Made by a program: the position numbers and the translations under genes
Assembly (NCBI RefSeq): GCF_001399975.1
Contig: NZ_LKBD01000026.1
Span: 1 to 64,000 of the forward strand
Length of the DNA: 64,000 nt
Direction of reading: 5' to 3'
Source: Pseudoalteromonas sp. P1-9
GTDB taxonomy: Bacteria > Pseudomonadota > Gammaproteobacteria > Enterobacterales > Alteromonadaceae
Shown here: positions 27,058-36,439 of the stretch, piece after piece
How positions within the stretch are numbered: position 1 is the first letter of the stretch
Layout: each line of letters opens with the position of its first letter
The notes under the pieces: generated by a model
The model's database searches: none
What the model saw: only the letters and a program-made list of their open reading frames with translations
Told to the model about the DNA's origin: nothing

Positions 27058-27672
27058 ATGACCAGTGTAATTGATAACTTCTTCTCAACTATTGGTATTT
27101 TATTACTTATCCTCGCGTTATTAGCAGTGTTTGTTATTGTGATATTTAATACACTCGTTAAGTATCGCAATTACGTGATTAACGCTTTTGCACAAATTGA
27201 TGTGCAGCTACACCGACGTCATGACTTAATCCCAAATTTAGTCAACACCTGCCAAGCTTACTTAAAACATGAAAGCAGTACGCTAGAGCAAGTCACCAAA
27301 GCGCGAAATGCCGCGTTAAGTTGTTTAGAGCAGGCAAAACAAGCTCCAAACAATGGCGCACTGATTAAACAATTAGCTAACGCTGAAAACACCTTAACGC
27401 AGGCCCTGTCAGGTTTACAGATTACTATTGAGGATTACCCTGAATTAAAAGCCAACGAAACGGTAAAAGATTTACATGAAGAGCTGGTTTCAACAGAAAA
27501 TAAAATAGCCTTTGCGCGCCAAGCCTATAACGATGAAGTTATGCAATATAACACCTACAAACAAAGCTTTCCAAACAACTTAGTTGCAGCTAAATTTGGC
27601 CACAAAAATGATGCCAGCGTGTTAGAGCTAGAAAAAACCAGTATACGACAAACCCCCTCTGTACAACTTTAA
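27058..27672 (+). CDS. lemA: LemA family membrane protein
   Basis: 204 residues. One N-terminal transmembrane helix (about 12-33, IGILLLILALLAVFVIVIF), then a four-helix LemA domain with the family hallmark NAFAQIDVQLHRRHDLIPNLV (in part) and AFARQAYNDEVMQYN. AAGGAA precedes the ATG. Three bases separate it from the M48 peptidase gene; LemA proteins are commonly paired with M48 or TPM-domain envelope proteins. Confidence 0.9.
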   Translation: MTSVIDNFFSTIGILLLILALLAVFVIVIFNTLVKYRNYVINAFAQIDVQLHRRHDLIPNLVNTCQAYLKHESSTLEQVTKARNAALSCLEQAKQAPNNGALIKQLANAENTLTQALSGLQITIEDYPELKANETVKDLHEELVSTENKIAFARQAYNDEVMQYNTYKQSFPNNLVAAKFGHKNDASVLELEKTSIRQTPSVQL

Positions 27673-27675
27673 TTA

Positions 27676-29565
27676 ATGAAAAACTTTTTTCAGCAACAAG
27701 CTGCAAACCGGCGTGCCAGCGCTATGCTGGTTTGCTTATTTTGTATTGCCGTTGGCCTAATTGTGTTGCTTGCGCAATGGTTTTTTGGTCTTATTTTCGA
27801 TGCTCGAATAGCCAGTAATCTAAACCTTATTTTGTACCAAGGTTGGGATGTGTTTCGTGCACAAAATCCATATCAATGGCATATTCCATCAGCACTCATT
27901 ACTGCAATACTTATTTTTACTACGGGCATTTATAAATACCGCCAACTGCGTACGGGTGGCAGCAAAATTGCTGAGCAATTAGGTGCAACACGTATACAGC
28001 CCAACACCTTTCATCCGTTAGAAAAGCAATTACTCAATGTGGTTGAAGAAATGGCAATTGCGGCACGTACCACAGTACCTCGCGTTTACCTACAATTGCA
28101 TCATAGCCAAGTAAACGCATTTGCGGCGGGTCATAACAGCCATAACGCGGTAATTACGGTAACCCGAGGTGCACTTGAAAAACTAACCCGTGACGAACTG
28201 CAAGCGGTTGTCGCCCATGAATTTAGCCATATTGTTAATGGCGATATAAAACTGAATAATCGACTAGTTGCAGCTACCTTTGCTATTAGCTTTATCGGTT
28301 TAGCAGGTGAATGGATACTCGAGCGTGCCGCCGCTGCGGGGCGTGGTAACGCTAAAGGCTCTGGTGGCTTGGAGTTGGTAATTGCACTTATGCTCATTTG
28401 TTACGGCTATATTGGTACATTAATGGCCGATTTTATTAAAGCTGCAATTTGCCGTCGCCGCGAATATCTAGCGGATGCCAGTGCCTGCCAGTTTAATCGT
28501 AATCCAGCAGCGCTCGCAGATGCGCTGAAAGTAGCTGCAGGACTTCGTATGCCACATCGCAATGCTCACTTTCATCAATACAGCCATTTATTTTTTAATC
28601 AAATAAGAACCCCTTGGATAAGTTCATTTTCGACTCATCCGCCAATTGTTAAGCGAATTGCTAAGCTAGACCCAAGTTGGCAACCGCCAAGTACTGGTTT
28701 TCGTGAAAGGCCTAGTGTTGCCAACTACCAAGCAATGCAATTAAGCGCAACACGCGAGTTTTTAACTGAAAACAGCACGCCTATAATCAATCAAACCATC
28801 ACTGCCGATACCAGTCATTTATCAGACAAACTATCGCATTTAGTACACGACCCTTACGCGTGTTTTACACTTATTCCTCTTTTATTAATTAGTGACGAGT
28901 TTGAGTTACGAAGTTTACAACTAAATTGCTTATTAGCATCACACTACGTTGATGCATATACCCTTGATTGCGCCGAAAGCGAACTTGCTAAACTATCTGA
29001 AAACGAACGCTTTCAACTTATCGAGTTAGCATCGCCAAGTATTACCAGCCTAGGGGAAAAACAAAAACACGACTTCACTGAGTTGTGCTGGCAAATTGTT
29101 AAGCAAAAAAATCCAGCGCCTAAAACAAATACCAGGCAACGCAATCAGCATTTAATTACTTGGTTGTATTTAGAAATTATCTTAATGCAAGTCACTAAAG
29201 CGAAACGTACCCTTGCCGTTACCACTCGTAATAGCAAAAAACTGATTCTCGCATGGCGATACTTTGTGAGTTTAATTGCAGCGATTGGTCACGAATCAGA
29301 ACATGAGCAACAGCAAGCGTTTAAAGCAACATGTAAGCAGTTTAATATGAAAGATTTGGAGGTAATTGAGTTTAATCTGTTTAATATTGAGCACGCACAC
29401 CAGTTTTTTGCTGTACTCACTCGTTTACCACTGAAAAATCGCAATGCGTTTTTACAAGCTATCGAGTTTACAGCTAAGTGGGATAATCAATTAACGGAGG
29501 CGGAGCAAACCATGCTTTACAGCTTTGCGCTGTTACTTGATTTACCCAGCCCTGTAGAGCGTTAA
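27676..29565 (+). CDS. M48-family zinc metalloprotease with extra C-terminal domain
   Basis: 629 residues, about twice the length of HtpX. Two N-terminal transmembrane segments (about 16-38 and 70-87) precede the catalytic domain with HEFSH at 181-185, the third ligand in RREYLADASACQFNRNP, and two more hydrophobic stretches between. From about residue 350 to the end there is a soluble helical region of roughly 280 residues that is not HtpX-like and is not recognised; its last part looks TerB-like (LPLKNRNAFLQAIEFTAK, LTEAEQTMLYSFALLL). Likely a membrane quality-control protease acting with LemA. Confidence 0.87.
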   Translation: MKNFFQQQAANRRASAMLVCLFCIAVGLIVLLAQWFFGLIFDARIASNLNLILYQGWDVFRAQNPYQWHIPSALITAILIFTTGIYKYRQLRTGGSKIAEQLGATRIQPNTFHPLEKQLLNVVEEMAIAARTTVPRVYLQLHHSQVNAFAAGHNSHNAVITVTRGALEKLTRDELQAVVAHEFSHIVNGDIKLNNRLVAATFAISFIGLAGEWILERAAAAGRGNAKGSGGLELVIALMLICYGYIGTLMADFIKAAICRRREYLADASACQFNRNPAALADALKVAAGLRMPHRNAHFHQYSHLFFNQIRTPWISSFSTHPPIVKRIAKLDPSWQPPSTGFRERPSVANYQAMQLSATREFLTENSTPIINQTITADTSHLSDKLSHLVHDPYACFTLIPLLLISDEFELRSLQLNCLLASHYVDAYTLDCAESELAKLSENERFQLIELASPSITSLGEKQKHDFTELCWQIVKQKNPAPKTNTRQRNQHLITWLYLEIILMQVTKAKRTLAVTTRNSKKLILAWRYFVSLIAAIGHESEHEQQQAFKATCKQFNMKDLEVIEFNLFNIEHAHQFFAVLTRLPLKNRNAFLQAIEFTAKWDNQLTEAEQTMLYSFALLLDLPSPVER

Positions 29566-29566
29566 A

Positions 29567-30232
29567 TTACCAAGGCAACACTTCGCCATTCGAGTGCCAA
29601 AAAGTGCCTGTGTTATTTAAATTTAACTCATCAATACGCGTAATTAAACGACTAGCGGCAAGCTCAGGTGTGATATCGCCAGCAAAGCCTACCATTGCGG
29701 TTTGTACAAAACCTGGATGTAAAATTGCTAGGCTAATATCACGTGATGCGAGTTCAATCGCCATACTTTTACTCGCGGCATTAAGCGCGGCTTTTGACAT
29801 GCGATAACCTATATATGCACCTGAGCCATTATCTTCAATTGACCCCATACGGCTTGTGATCATTGCCACTTTGCTGCCAGCACGCAAGTTTTTTTGCAGT
29901 GCATGCGTCACACGGACCGGCGCAACTGCATTTATATTAATTTGCTGCTCTAGGTTCGCAAAATCCATATTGCTTAGGCTTTCATTATGAAACACCCCCG
30001 CATTGTTTATTGCAATATCAATTGCCTGTTCACCAAGTTGCGTTGTTAGTTTGGCAATATCATCTGCATTTGCCACATCGACTCCCTCAATAACATTTGC
30101 ACCACTTGCATTAAGTTTTTCACTTGCAGTGCGCACCACAGCAGTAACATTAAAACCTTGTGCAATATATTGCTCAACAAACGCAAGCCCGATACCACGG
30201 TTTGCGCCCGTAATAACCACATGTTGTGTCAT
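29567..30232 (-). CDS. Short-chain dehydrogenase/reductase, C-factor-like
   Basis: 221 residues, Rossmann fold. Cofactor motif TGANRGIGLAF (about 8-18), NNAG (about 76), catalytic SRMGSI serine region and YRMSK as YxxxK. C-terminal region typical of CsgA/sniffer-like SDRs. Substrate unknown. Its stop codon is separated from that of the M48 gene by one base, so there is no room for a conventional terminator between them. Confidence 0.88.
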   Translation of the reverse strand: MTQHVVITGANRGIGLAFVEQYIAQGFNVTAVVRTASEKLNASGANVIEGVDVANADDIAKLTTQLGEQAIDIAINNAGVFHNESLSNMDFANLEQQININAVAPVRVTHALQKNLRAGSKVAMITSRMGSIEDNGSGAYIGYRMSKAALNAASKSMAIELASRDISLAILHPGFVQTAMVGFAGDITPELAASRLITRIDELNLNNTGTFWHSNGEVLPW

Positions 30233-30248
30233 AATTTTTTCCCAATAA

Positions 30249-30278
30249 AAAAGATACCAATAGACATTGGTATCTTTT
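30249..30278. terminator. Terminator between the VOC and SDR genes
   Basis: AAAAGATACCAAT (30249-30261) pairs perfectly with ATTGGTATCTTTT (30266-30278) around AGAC; T runs on both strands. It ends the VOC gene transcript (minus strand) before the SDR gene. Confidence 0.82.
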
Positions 30279-30310
30279 ATTTAAAATACAAGCCCTTGAT
30301 AAACAGGTTG

Positions 30311-31087
30311 CTACATTTCAATCACAGATAAAAATCCGCCTTGTGGATCGTTGATCACACTAAAACGACCCACATTAGGCACGTCGGTTGCAGGTACGCA
30401 TACGGTACCACCCAGCTCCTCTACTTTTGCTAAGGTTTCATCACAATTGGTTACTTGGAAGTAAGTCATCCAGTGTGCTGGCATATCGCCCCACTCTTCA
30501 TTCATTTCCAGCATGCCCGCAATTTCTTCATCACCTAACGTAAAAATGGTGTATGGCATACCATCCATATCTTCAACCTTGTATTGCCAGCCGAATACAG
30601 ATGAATAAAACTGTCGGCTTGCCTCGGCGTCTTTTGATGCAAGCTCGTTCCAACATACACTGCGCGCTTCGTTTTTGATTTGTGAACCACAATGCTGATT
30701 ACCTTGCCATATCGCAAACATCGCTCCGTTAGGCTCAAAGAACATTGCCATGCGCCCTGCATCCATAACATCATGGGGACCAGCAATGACACGTGCACCT
30801 GCTTGCTTAGCTTTCTCAACCGTTTCATCAACATTATCTACCGCAATATAATTTAGCCAATGACTTGGGACTTTCTGCTCTAAACGCTCTGTTTCCATTT
30901 GGTACATGGCACCTATATCTTTGCCATTAAGTTGCAGCATGGTGTAATACAAATCATCACCTATCGGCTGATCATCATGTTGCCAGTCAAATAGTTGAGT
31001 ATAAAATGCTTTCGCTGACGCCCAATCGCGAGAACATAATTCCGTCCAGCAAAATGTGCCTGCTTGGTGCTTTGTGTAACTTGCCAT
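30311..31087 (-). CDS. Two-domain VOC (glyoxalase/bleomycin-resistance fold) protein
   Basis: 258 residues from ATG 31087, which has AAGGAA eight bases upstream; the frame opens 15 codons earlier without such a site. Two tandem VOC halves: HQAGTFCWTELCSRDWASAK at the start and EARSVCWNELASKDAEASR near residue 135, each followed by a WxxYxxVDNVDET / WMTYFQVTNCDET segment. The duplicated architecture matches hydroxyglyoxylase-like VOC proteins of unknown substrate. Confidence 0.85.
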   Translation of the reverse strand: MASYTKHQAGTFCWTELCSRDWASAKAFYTQLFDWQHDDQPIGDDLYYTMLQLNGKDIGAMYQMETERLEQKVPSHWLNYIAVDNVDETVEKAKQAGARVIAGPHDVMDAGRMAMFFEPNGAMFAIWQGNQHCGSQIKNEARSVCWNELASKDAEASRQFYSSVFGWQYKVEDMDGMPYTIFTLGDEEIAGMLEMNEEWGDMPAHWMTYFQVTNCDETLAKVEELGGTVCVPATDVPNVGRFSVINDPQGGFLSVIEM

Positions 31088-31149
31088 GTCTTTTTCCTTA
31101 TTGTTTGTGAGCACTGTATTAAAGTTAACCAAGATATTCTAAAAAGCAA

Positions 31150-31180
31150 TAAAAAAACGAGGCTATTACTAACCTCGCTT
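31150..31180 (-). terminator. Terminator after the chemoreceptor gene
   Basis: CGAGG (31158-31162) pairs with CCTCG (31173-31177); on the minus strand the stem is followed by TTTTTTT. Confidence 0.65.
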
Positions 31181-31206
31181 TTACTCTAACCATTTAATTT
31201 TTTTAG

Positions 31207-33066
31207 TTAAATTTTGAACCACTTTATTGCATTATCGAGCTCATCAGCTTGATGTGAAACCTGATTTGAGGCTTCAGAGTTAGCCAGTGAGCTATTTGCT
31301 AGTTCATCTGCATAGTCGCTAATTTGTACAATATTTTGGTTTATTTCTTGTGCCACGGTAGATTGCTGCTCAACCGCAACCGCAATGGTTGACGTCATCT
31401 CTGAGATTTCCTGAATATCAGCAATAATTTCCGCGAATGCTTTACCCGCTTTATCTGTTTGCTCAGCCGTTTCTAAACCCTGCGATTTACACAATCCAAT
31501 ACTGTCTACAATGTTCGCAGTGCTTGATTGCAAGTCGGTAATGATCTGCGTAATTTCTTGCGTTGACTCTTGGGTTTTCACCGCAAGTGAGCGAACTTCA
31601 TCCGCAACAACCGCGAAACCTCGACCTTGCTCGCCCGCACGCGCGGCTTCAATCGCGGCATTTAACGCAAGCAAGTTAGTTTGCTCTGCGATACCACGAA
31701 TAACCTCCATCACAGCGTTAATTGCATTGCTCTTTTCACGCAGTAAATTAACCTGCTCAGCAGATTCAACCAATTGATTACTCAATAAGGTCATTTGATC
31801 AACGGTTGTTTCTATTTGCTTCTGTCCAATCGTCGCATTTTGTGAAACTGTATCAACGCGGTTGGAGGTTGTTTCAGCATTAATCGCAATATCGTGCGCT
31901 ACCGCGCCCATTTCAGTTACCGCACTTGCAACCGTTTCAACTTCCGATTTTTGCTGAACCAGTTGTTGACCACTCGATTCCACTACCTGCGCTACTCGAG
32001 TCGATTCAGTATTTACAATTTCAACCGAGTGATGAATGGTTTGTAGAACGGATAAAAACTTCGCCATTAATTCATTCACACTATCGGCCAACATCGCCAA
32101 TTCATCATTACCGTGTTTGCGAACCTTAATCGACAAGTCACCCGAATGCGCAATGCGGTCAATATCGTTAATAACACTATCAATTGATGTTGTAACTGAG
32201 CGTGTGATGGTAAATAAAAAGCCAACTAATGCGAATGCCAGAATTAAACTCAATGCAATTTGCTGCACTTTAGCATCAGCGTAGATATCTTCTTGAATGG
32301 CCTCTAATTCAACCCCTAGCGCTTCAAGTGATATTTTTAGCTTATCTTCGGTTTCTGCAACTTGACTCTTTAGGCCTGTTGTTTGGTTAAAGCCAATTGC
32401 AAGATAACGCTCAGACGCTTTTAAAAAGGCATTTTGATACTGCTTTAATAAGCTGATTAAGTTTCTATCATTGCTGATAAGTAGCAACTTTTCTAACTCA
32501 GCAACCGTGCTGTTAATACGCGCAATGTATTTTTTGTCACCTCGCATAATGAAATCTTTTTCACTACGGCGTAGTTGTAGCACTAAAACACTGATATCTA
32601 GGCGATTAGTCGCTTTTGCTTGTTCTTCTAATTTATGAACGGCGCCGCGTAGTTCTTTACGCAAACCCACATTTTGGTTGTAACCATACTCAATATACAG
32701 TTCATCTAAACTGACAAAATCACGCTCTAATGTTGATAGCATTTCTTTTGTATCAGCAAGCGCACGTGGAGTTACATCAAATTCAGATAGTTTTTGTTGT
32801 AGTTTAGTTAAGGCTGAATCAGCCTCACCAACTCGATTAACTAATTCTTGACGGAAACCTGACGCGGGCTTCTCCAAAAATTTAACTTCAATACGCAATG
32901 TATCTGCGACAGCGCGCTCAGTAGCAATTAAATCTTCTGTAGCATCCACTAATACTTGCTTCTTCCCTGCAATATAAACATTTAATAACGTGAGAGCAGC
33001 CATTGAAACTACCGCGACCCCTGAAAGGATTTGCAACTTAGTTTTAATTTTTATGGCTTGAAACAT
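31207..33066 (-). CDS. Methyl-accepting chemotaxis protein with HBM-type sensor domain
   Basis: Transmembrane chemoreceptor, 619 residues. TM1 about 10-31, periplasmic sensor about 32-275, TM2 about 272-292, HAMP about 293-345, signalling domain to the end with the tip [18 protein letters not shown] near residue 455. The sensor has two related segments, [21 protein letters not shown] and [20 protein letters not shown], as in helical bimodular (HBM) receptors such as McpS, whose known ligands are organic acids. No C-terminal CheR-binding pentapeptide. Ligand not predictable. Confidence 0.9.
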   Translation of the reverse strand: MFQAIKIKTKLQILSGVAVVSMAALTLLNVYIAGKKQVLVDATEDLIATERAVADTLRIEVKFLEKPASGFRQELVNRVGEADSALTKLQQKLSEFDVTPRALADTKEMLSTLERDFVSLDELYIEYGYNQNVGLRKELRGAVHKLEEQAKATNRLDISVLVLQLRRSEKDFIMRGDKKYIARINSTVAELEKLLLISNDRNLISLLKQYQNAFLKASERYLAIGFNQTTGLKSQVAETEDKLKISLEALGVELEAIQEDIYADAKVQQIALSLILAFALVGFLFTITRSVTTSIDSVINDIDRIAHSGDLSIKVRKHGNDELAMLADSVNELMAKFLSVLQTIHHSVEIVNTESTRVAQVVESSGQQLVQQKSEVETVASAVTEMGAVAHDIAINAETTSNRVDTVSQNATIGQKQIETTVDQMTLLSNQLVESAEQVNLLREKSNAINAVMEVIRGIAEQTNLLALNAAIEAARAGEQGRGFAVVADEVRSLAVKTQESTQEITQIITDLQSSTANIVDSIGLCKSQGLETAEQTDKAGKAFAEIIADIQEISEMTSTIAVAVEQQSTVAQEINQNIVQISDYADELANSSLANSEASNQVSHQADELDNAIKWFKI

Positions 33067-33323
33067 TTTTACCTCTAAACTTCAGTGACGGTGGGGGAAA
33101 TTGTATAAGGCTTGATTAAACAATTTATTGTTCTAACGCATATATGTTGTCGACTAAAAACAGCATAGCTTTAGAATATTTGTAACATTTATTTAATCGA
33201 GGCCATTTAATACCTAAATTAGACACAACACAACCCGTTTTTAAAAAACTTATTTCTGAATCAAACACCTATATTGCAAATGCAACAAACATAAATAACT
33301 TTAACTAATGCTAAATTGTTATT

Positions 33324-33341
33324 TTGTGAACTTCATCACAA
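33324..33341. promoter_or_regulatory. CRP (cAMP receptor protein) binding site
   Basis: TTGTGAACTTCATCACAA contains both perfect half-sites, TGTGA-N6-TCACA. It lies in the 455-base gap between the divergent chemoreceptor (starts 33066) and the exported protein (starts 33522). A direct repeat GTTATGCTA at 33376-33384 and 33391-33399 lies between the site and the latter gene and could supply -10 elements (TATGCT); a site centred about 70 bases before the second would suit class I activation. Also in the gap is AACAATTTATTGTT (33119-33132). Target gene is uncertain. Confidence 0.72.
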
Positions 33342-33521
33342 CGAGCGTTATTAACCTCATCTCAACGCTCTTTTGTTATGCTAAATGAATGTTATGCTAG
33401 AGCCTGTTGATTTTTGCTGCGCTATGCACACATGTGCTTTTTTAAGGCGTTACGAAAGATCACCTCATAACTTAATTTACAGCTCCCCCTGGGCTACCAA
33501 ATAGAAATATGGAATTACACG

Positions 33522-34157
33522 ATGAAATATAAATTTGCTTTGGCTGCACTCATTAGCAGCTTATTACCTGCTTCAGCACTTGCGGCGAGCAGCGCAAAAA
33601 ATCTCGGCCCAGCGGTAGTTAAACCTGCACCACAAGTTAGCATTGCTAGCCACGACGCTTTTTTCGCTAAATTACGCGCTCATTGCGGTAAGGCATACCA
33701 AGGGAAAGTAACGGTTGATAACCAAGACAACGGTTCTTTCAGCGGTAAAAAATTAGTAATGCATGTGCGTAAATGCAGTGACACTGAACTACAAATTCCA
33801 TTTCATGTTGGTGACGATGCATCACGCACATGGATTATTACCAAAACTGGTTCAGGTTTAAGTTTGAAGCACGACCACCGCATGAGTAACGGTGAATACG
33901 ATGTATCAACCATGTATGGCGGCCATACAGTTGATGGTGGCTGGCAACACGCACAATCTTTTCCTGCCGATCAATACTCAAAAGAGTTATTTGTAAAACA
34001 AGGAATTCCACAATCAAATGGAAATACATGGCAAATTTTCATTTATCCAGAGACATATACCTATCGCTTAGTACGTGAAGGGCGCGAGTTTAGAGTAGAC
34101 TTTGATTTAACTAACCCCATTACACCACCTGCTGCACCATGGGGCTATCAAGATTAA
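33522..34157 (+). CDS. Exported protein of unknown function
   Basis: 211 residues with a clear signal peptide (ALISSLLPASALAA, cut near residue 22). The mature part has two cysteines (HCGKAY near 66 and RKCSDTEL near 87) that could form a disulfide, and a run of beta-rich segments with WIITKTGSGLSLKHDHRM and WQIFIYPETYTYRLVREGREFRVDFD. I do not recognise a named family. It lies downstream of the CRP site, so it may be catabolite-regulated. Confidence 0.72.
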   Translation: MKYKFALAALISSLLPASALAASSAKNLGPAVVKPAPQVSIASHDAFFAKLRAHCGKAYQGKVTVDNQDNGSFSGKKLVMHVRKCSDTELQIPFHVGDDASRTWIITKTGSGLSLKHDHRMSNGEYDVSTMYGGHTVDGGWQHAQSFPADQYSKELFVKQGIPQSNGNTWQIFIYPETYTYRLVREGREFRVDFDLTNPITPPAAPWGYQD

Positions 34158-34164
34158 CAGCGAT

Positions 34165-34273
34165 ACCCATTTTGCTAATTACGTAACCGGAAATAACGCG
34201 GGATGATGAAAAGCTAACAAAGTAGAATTTCCGCATGTAGTTAATCTACATCGAAAATTTTAACGCTGTTAGC
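34165..34273. repeat. Diverged second copy of the palindromic intergenic repeat
   Basis: CTACATCGAAAATTTTAACG..GTTAGC at 34246-34273 matches CTACATGAAAAACTTTAACG..GTTAGC at 16430-16457 with few differences, and the preceding AACGCGGG segment is also related. Internal inverted pairs are GCTAACA (34213-34219) with TGTTAGC (34267-34273) and CATGTAG with CTACATC-type arms near 34234-34252. The outer ATACCAATT ends of copy 1 are not clearly kept. Lies between two convergent genes, where it might act as a terminator. Confidence 0.5.
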
Positions 34274-34297
34274 ATATTCTTTATTTCACTTGCATGA

Positions 34298-34633
34298 TTA
34301 GTTACAGGTTAACTCAGCAACTAATGGGCCTGGATTTGCTCTAGGCTCTGTTGGGAACTTTTCAAACGCTTGAATTCCCGACACAAACTTAAGATTAAAT
34401 TTATCGCTTTTACACAGCGCTGCGCTGTGGCGCAACATAAATACAGATTGTTTAGCAAACTCTTGATAACTGCCTTCTCGAATAGACAGCTTGTATTTGT
34501 TATCAGCCAACTGTGTTTGGCGATAATGCACTTTATGGTCAAAGTCATACAGCGCTTGTACTTTTCCTTGGTCTTTTGCATGTAATGCCAATGATGCAAA
34601 CAATACAGCTAATCCAACTAAAACCCTTGTCAT
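34298..34633 (-). CDS. Small exported protein of unknown function
   Basis: 111 residues from ATG 34633, preceded by AAAGGAAACGGT; a longer frame to 34651 is less likely. Signal peptide VLVGLAVLFASLALHA, then a mature domain of about 90 residues with two cysteines (LCKSDK and the C-terminal ELTCN) that may bond. Not recognised. Convergent with the exported protein at 33522-34157. Confidence 0.65.
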   Translation of the reverse strand: MTRVLVGLAVLFASLALHAKDQGKVQALYDFDHKVHYRQTQLADNKYKLSIREGSYQEFAKQSVFMLRHSAALCKSDKFNLKFVSGIQAFEKFPTEPRANPGPLVAELTCN

Positions 34634-34841
34634 ACCGTTTCCTTTAATCATATTCCTGAACTCAAAAACACATTACGTTTTAATTTACGTACTACTCATT
34701 ATGCTGGTTCGCAATGAATCCCAAATTAATTCACACAAAAGGCAATATCAAAAAGCATTAGACAAGCGCGCTTTCACACTTTTTATTATAATATATCAGT
34801 AAGTTATGACTGTTTTTTAACTATAAGTTCAAGTTATCAAC

Positions 34842-35576
34842 TTACGAATTCACTATACCAACTTCCAAATTATCAAACCACTCTAGAAACTCTTGTACTG
34901 CCTCACCTTTAAAGATCCGTCCGTGCTGTGGCGCCATCATGTCTATATCAAGTTCGCGTACGCGCGCAATCCAATTCTTTTTCGCACTATTAGATGGCAT
35001 CCAGCGCTGGTGAAAGTAACGCATTTTATCGGCGTGTTTGGCAAAATCTTCAACAAACATGGGAGCATCGGGCTCTTCAAGCGCAGCGCCAATATCACCG
35101 CTCATCAGTATTTTGGCGTCAGCATCATAAACATGAAAGTTACCCGAGGAATGTAAAAAATGGGCTGGAATAAAACGAAACGTCACACCATCTAAGCGCA
35201 ATTCTTGTCCTTCATCGGGAATCGACTTGTATTCAATATTATCCATACCAAAGTGGCGAATAAACCCTTCCCACAGCCAAGGCGCGTATAGCTTGGCATT
35301 TGGAATAGTTTTATCCCATAAACCCAGTGAAGAAATGATATCTGGGTCTTGGTGTGATGCAAATAAGGTGGTCACTTTCTCGAGTTCAGTATGACTTAAT
35401 ATGCCAGCTAACATCGCAGAAAATAGCTCTATGCCGCCTGGATCTAACAACATGGTTTGCTGGTTAGTCACAATCATATATTGGTTGGTATCAATTATTT
35501 TTTCTGATTTTCCCTGATCGCGGCCAAACACAATCCATTTGTGATGTTTACCTTGGTATAAATCGGTCGATTTCAT
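34842..35576 (-). CDS. Di-iron metallo-beta-lactamase-fold protein, ODP/flavodiiron-core type
   Basis: 244 residues of the flavodiiron-protein oxygen-binding fold without the flavodoxin domain. Candidate ligands: H75, D77, D79 in SHQDPDI, H139/H142 in AHFLHSSGN, D161 in MSGDIG and H218 in PQHGRIF. The flavodiiron motif HxExDH is altered to HxDxDI, as in a binding or sensing rather than reductase protein. The gene overlaps by four bases a gene for a soluble chemoreceptor-tip protein. Stand-alone di-iron proteins of this kind (ODP of Treponema) are known oxygen/iron sensors for chemotaxis receptors, so a sensory role is inferred. Confidence 0.83.
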   Translation of the reverse strand: MKSTDLYQGKHHKWIVFGRDQGKSEKIIDTNQYMIVTNQQTMLLDPGGIELFSAMLAGILSHTELEKVTTLFASHQDPDIISSLGLWDKTIPNAKLYAPWLWEGFIRHFGMDNIEYKSIPDEGQELRLDGVTFRFIPAHFLHSSGNFHVYDADAKILMSGDIGAALEEPDAPMFVEDFAKHADKMRYFHQRWMPSNSAKKNWIARVRELDIDMMAPQHGRIFKGEAVQEFLEWFDNLEVGIVNS

Positions 35577-36187
35577 TTAAATACCCTTTCTAACTCATCG
35601 AGTGTGCGGAGGTTAGTCTCTATCGCGCCTTTAATACGCATTGCAGCAGAGCTTATATAGTCTGAAACAGATTCCAAACTGGCACAAAACTCACCTGCCT
35701 GTGATGCTTCTACGCGCGACGTCACTGCTATGTATTCGGCTGCGCGCATTTGTTGTTCTATTTCTTCAAATTGCCACTGTAAGTTTTGCAGTTCATGTTT
35801 AAGCGCTGTCATGGCATCTTTCACTTGCCCTGTCGCCTTGTGATGTAATGCGCGACTTTGCGGATGCTCAAACAATGAAAGGCTATTAGCGAGGTGCTGC
35901 TCAAATTGACTAGCGCGCAAATGATGTAACGCGAGCCGAAATAACTGGCTGGCGTGTAAATTAATATGTTCTGTTGTTTGAATGGTGCGCCCGGAAAATT
36001 CGTTGATAAAATTGGTGATCGATTTGAAGCCTAAAGCAGCCTCTCCCGCCCTAATTGCGACAACTCTGGCGTTTTTGGAGGTAAGCGATAAGCTTTTTGC
36101 TTCAGTCAAAATCACTTCTAGCTGTGCCACAATTGTCGCCACGGTAACAAAGCACTTTATTTCCGGATGTTTTTTGATGCTATCCAT
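35573..36187 (-). CDS. Soluble chemoreceptor-tip-like protein
   Basis: 204 residues, predicted all-helical, no signal peptide or membrane segment. Residues about 31-66 (AKSLSLTSKNARVVAIRAGE, ALGFKSITNFINEF) follow the pattern of the methyl-accepting chemotaxis hairpin tip ([24 protein letters not shown]). Flanking helices are much shorter than in a full receptor and no sensor or HAMP domain exists. It is directly followed by the di-iron protein gene (ATGA overlap), suggesting that partner supplies the sensing. The start at 36187 has no strong ribosome site. Confidence 0.72.
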   Translation of the reverse strand: MDSIKKHPEIKCFVTVATIVAQLEVILTEAKSLSLTSKNARVVAIRAGEAALGFKSITNFINEFSGRTIQTTEHINLHASQLFRLALHHLRASQFEQHLANSLSLFEHPQSRALHHKATGQVKDAMTALKHELQNLQWQFEEIEQQMRAAEYIAVTSRVEASQAGEFCASLESVSDYISSAAMRIKGAIETNLRTLDELERVFK

Positions 36188-36289
36188 AGAGATATTTAAA
36201 GCTCAAGTAAGTACTTTCAAATATAGGAAATAAAAAAGAATTTTGCCGAGAAAAATGTAAATTTAGATTAATTACAGGCATAAAAAAGG

Positions 36290-36318
36290 CTCACAGGGAT
36301 GTGAGCCGAAAGTGCATC
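36290..36318 (-). terminator. Terminator after the EamA transporter gene
   Basis: GGCTCACA (36298-36305) pairs with TGTGAGCC (36310-36317) around GGGA; on the minus strand TTTTTTA follows. The 252-base gap 36188-36439 holds nothing else recognisable. Confidence 0.8.
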
Positions 36319-36439
36319 ATCAACAACTAATGCTTCAGGGAAATATCTAAACAAGAAATCTCTTTCTTGTATTTCAATAGACACAGCCGTTTTGGGGAAG
36401 TTCAAAAAAATTTAAATTATTTTTATAAAATGATCTGTG

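Noticed and set aside
36298..36317. Palindromic hairpin as an operator
   Set aside because: A T run on the minus strand right after the EamA gene fits a terminator.
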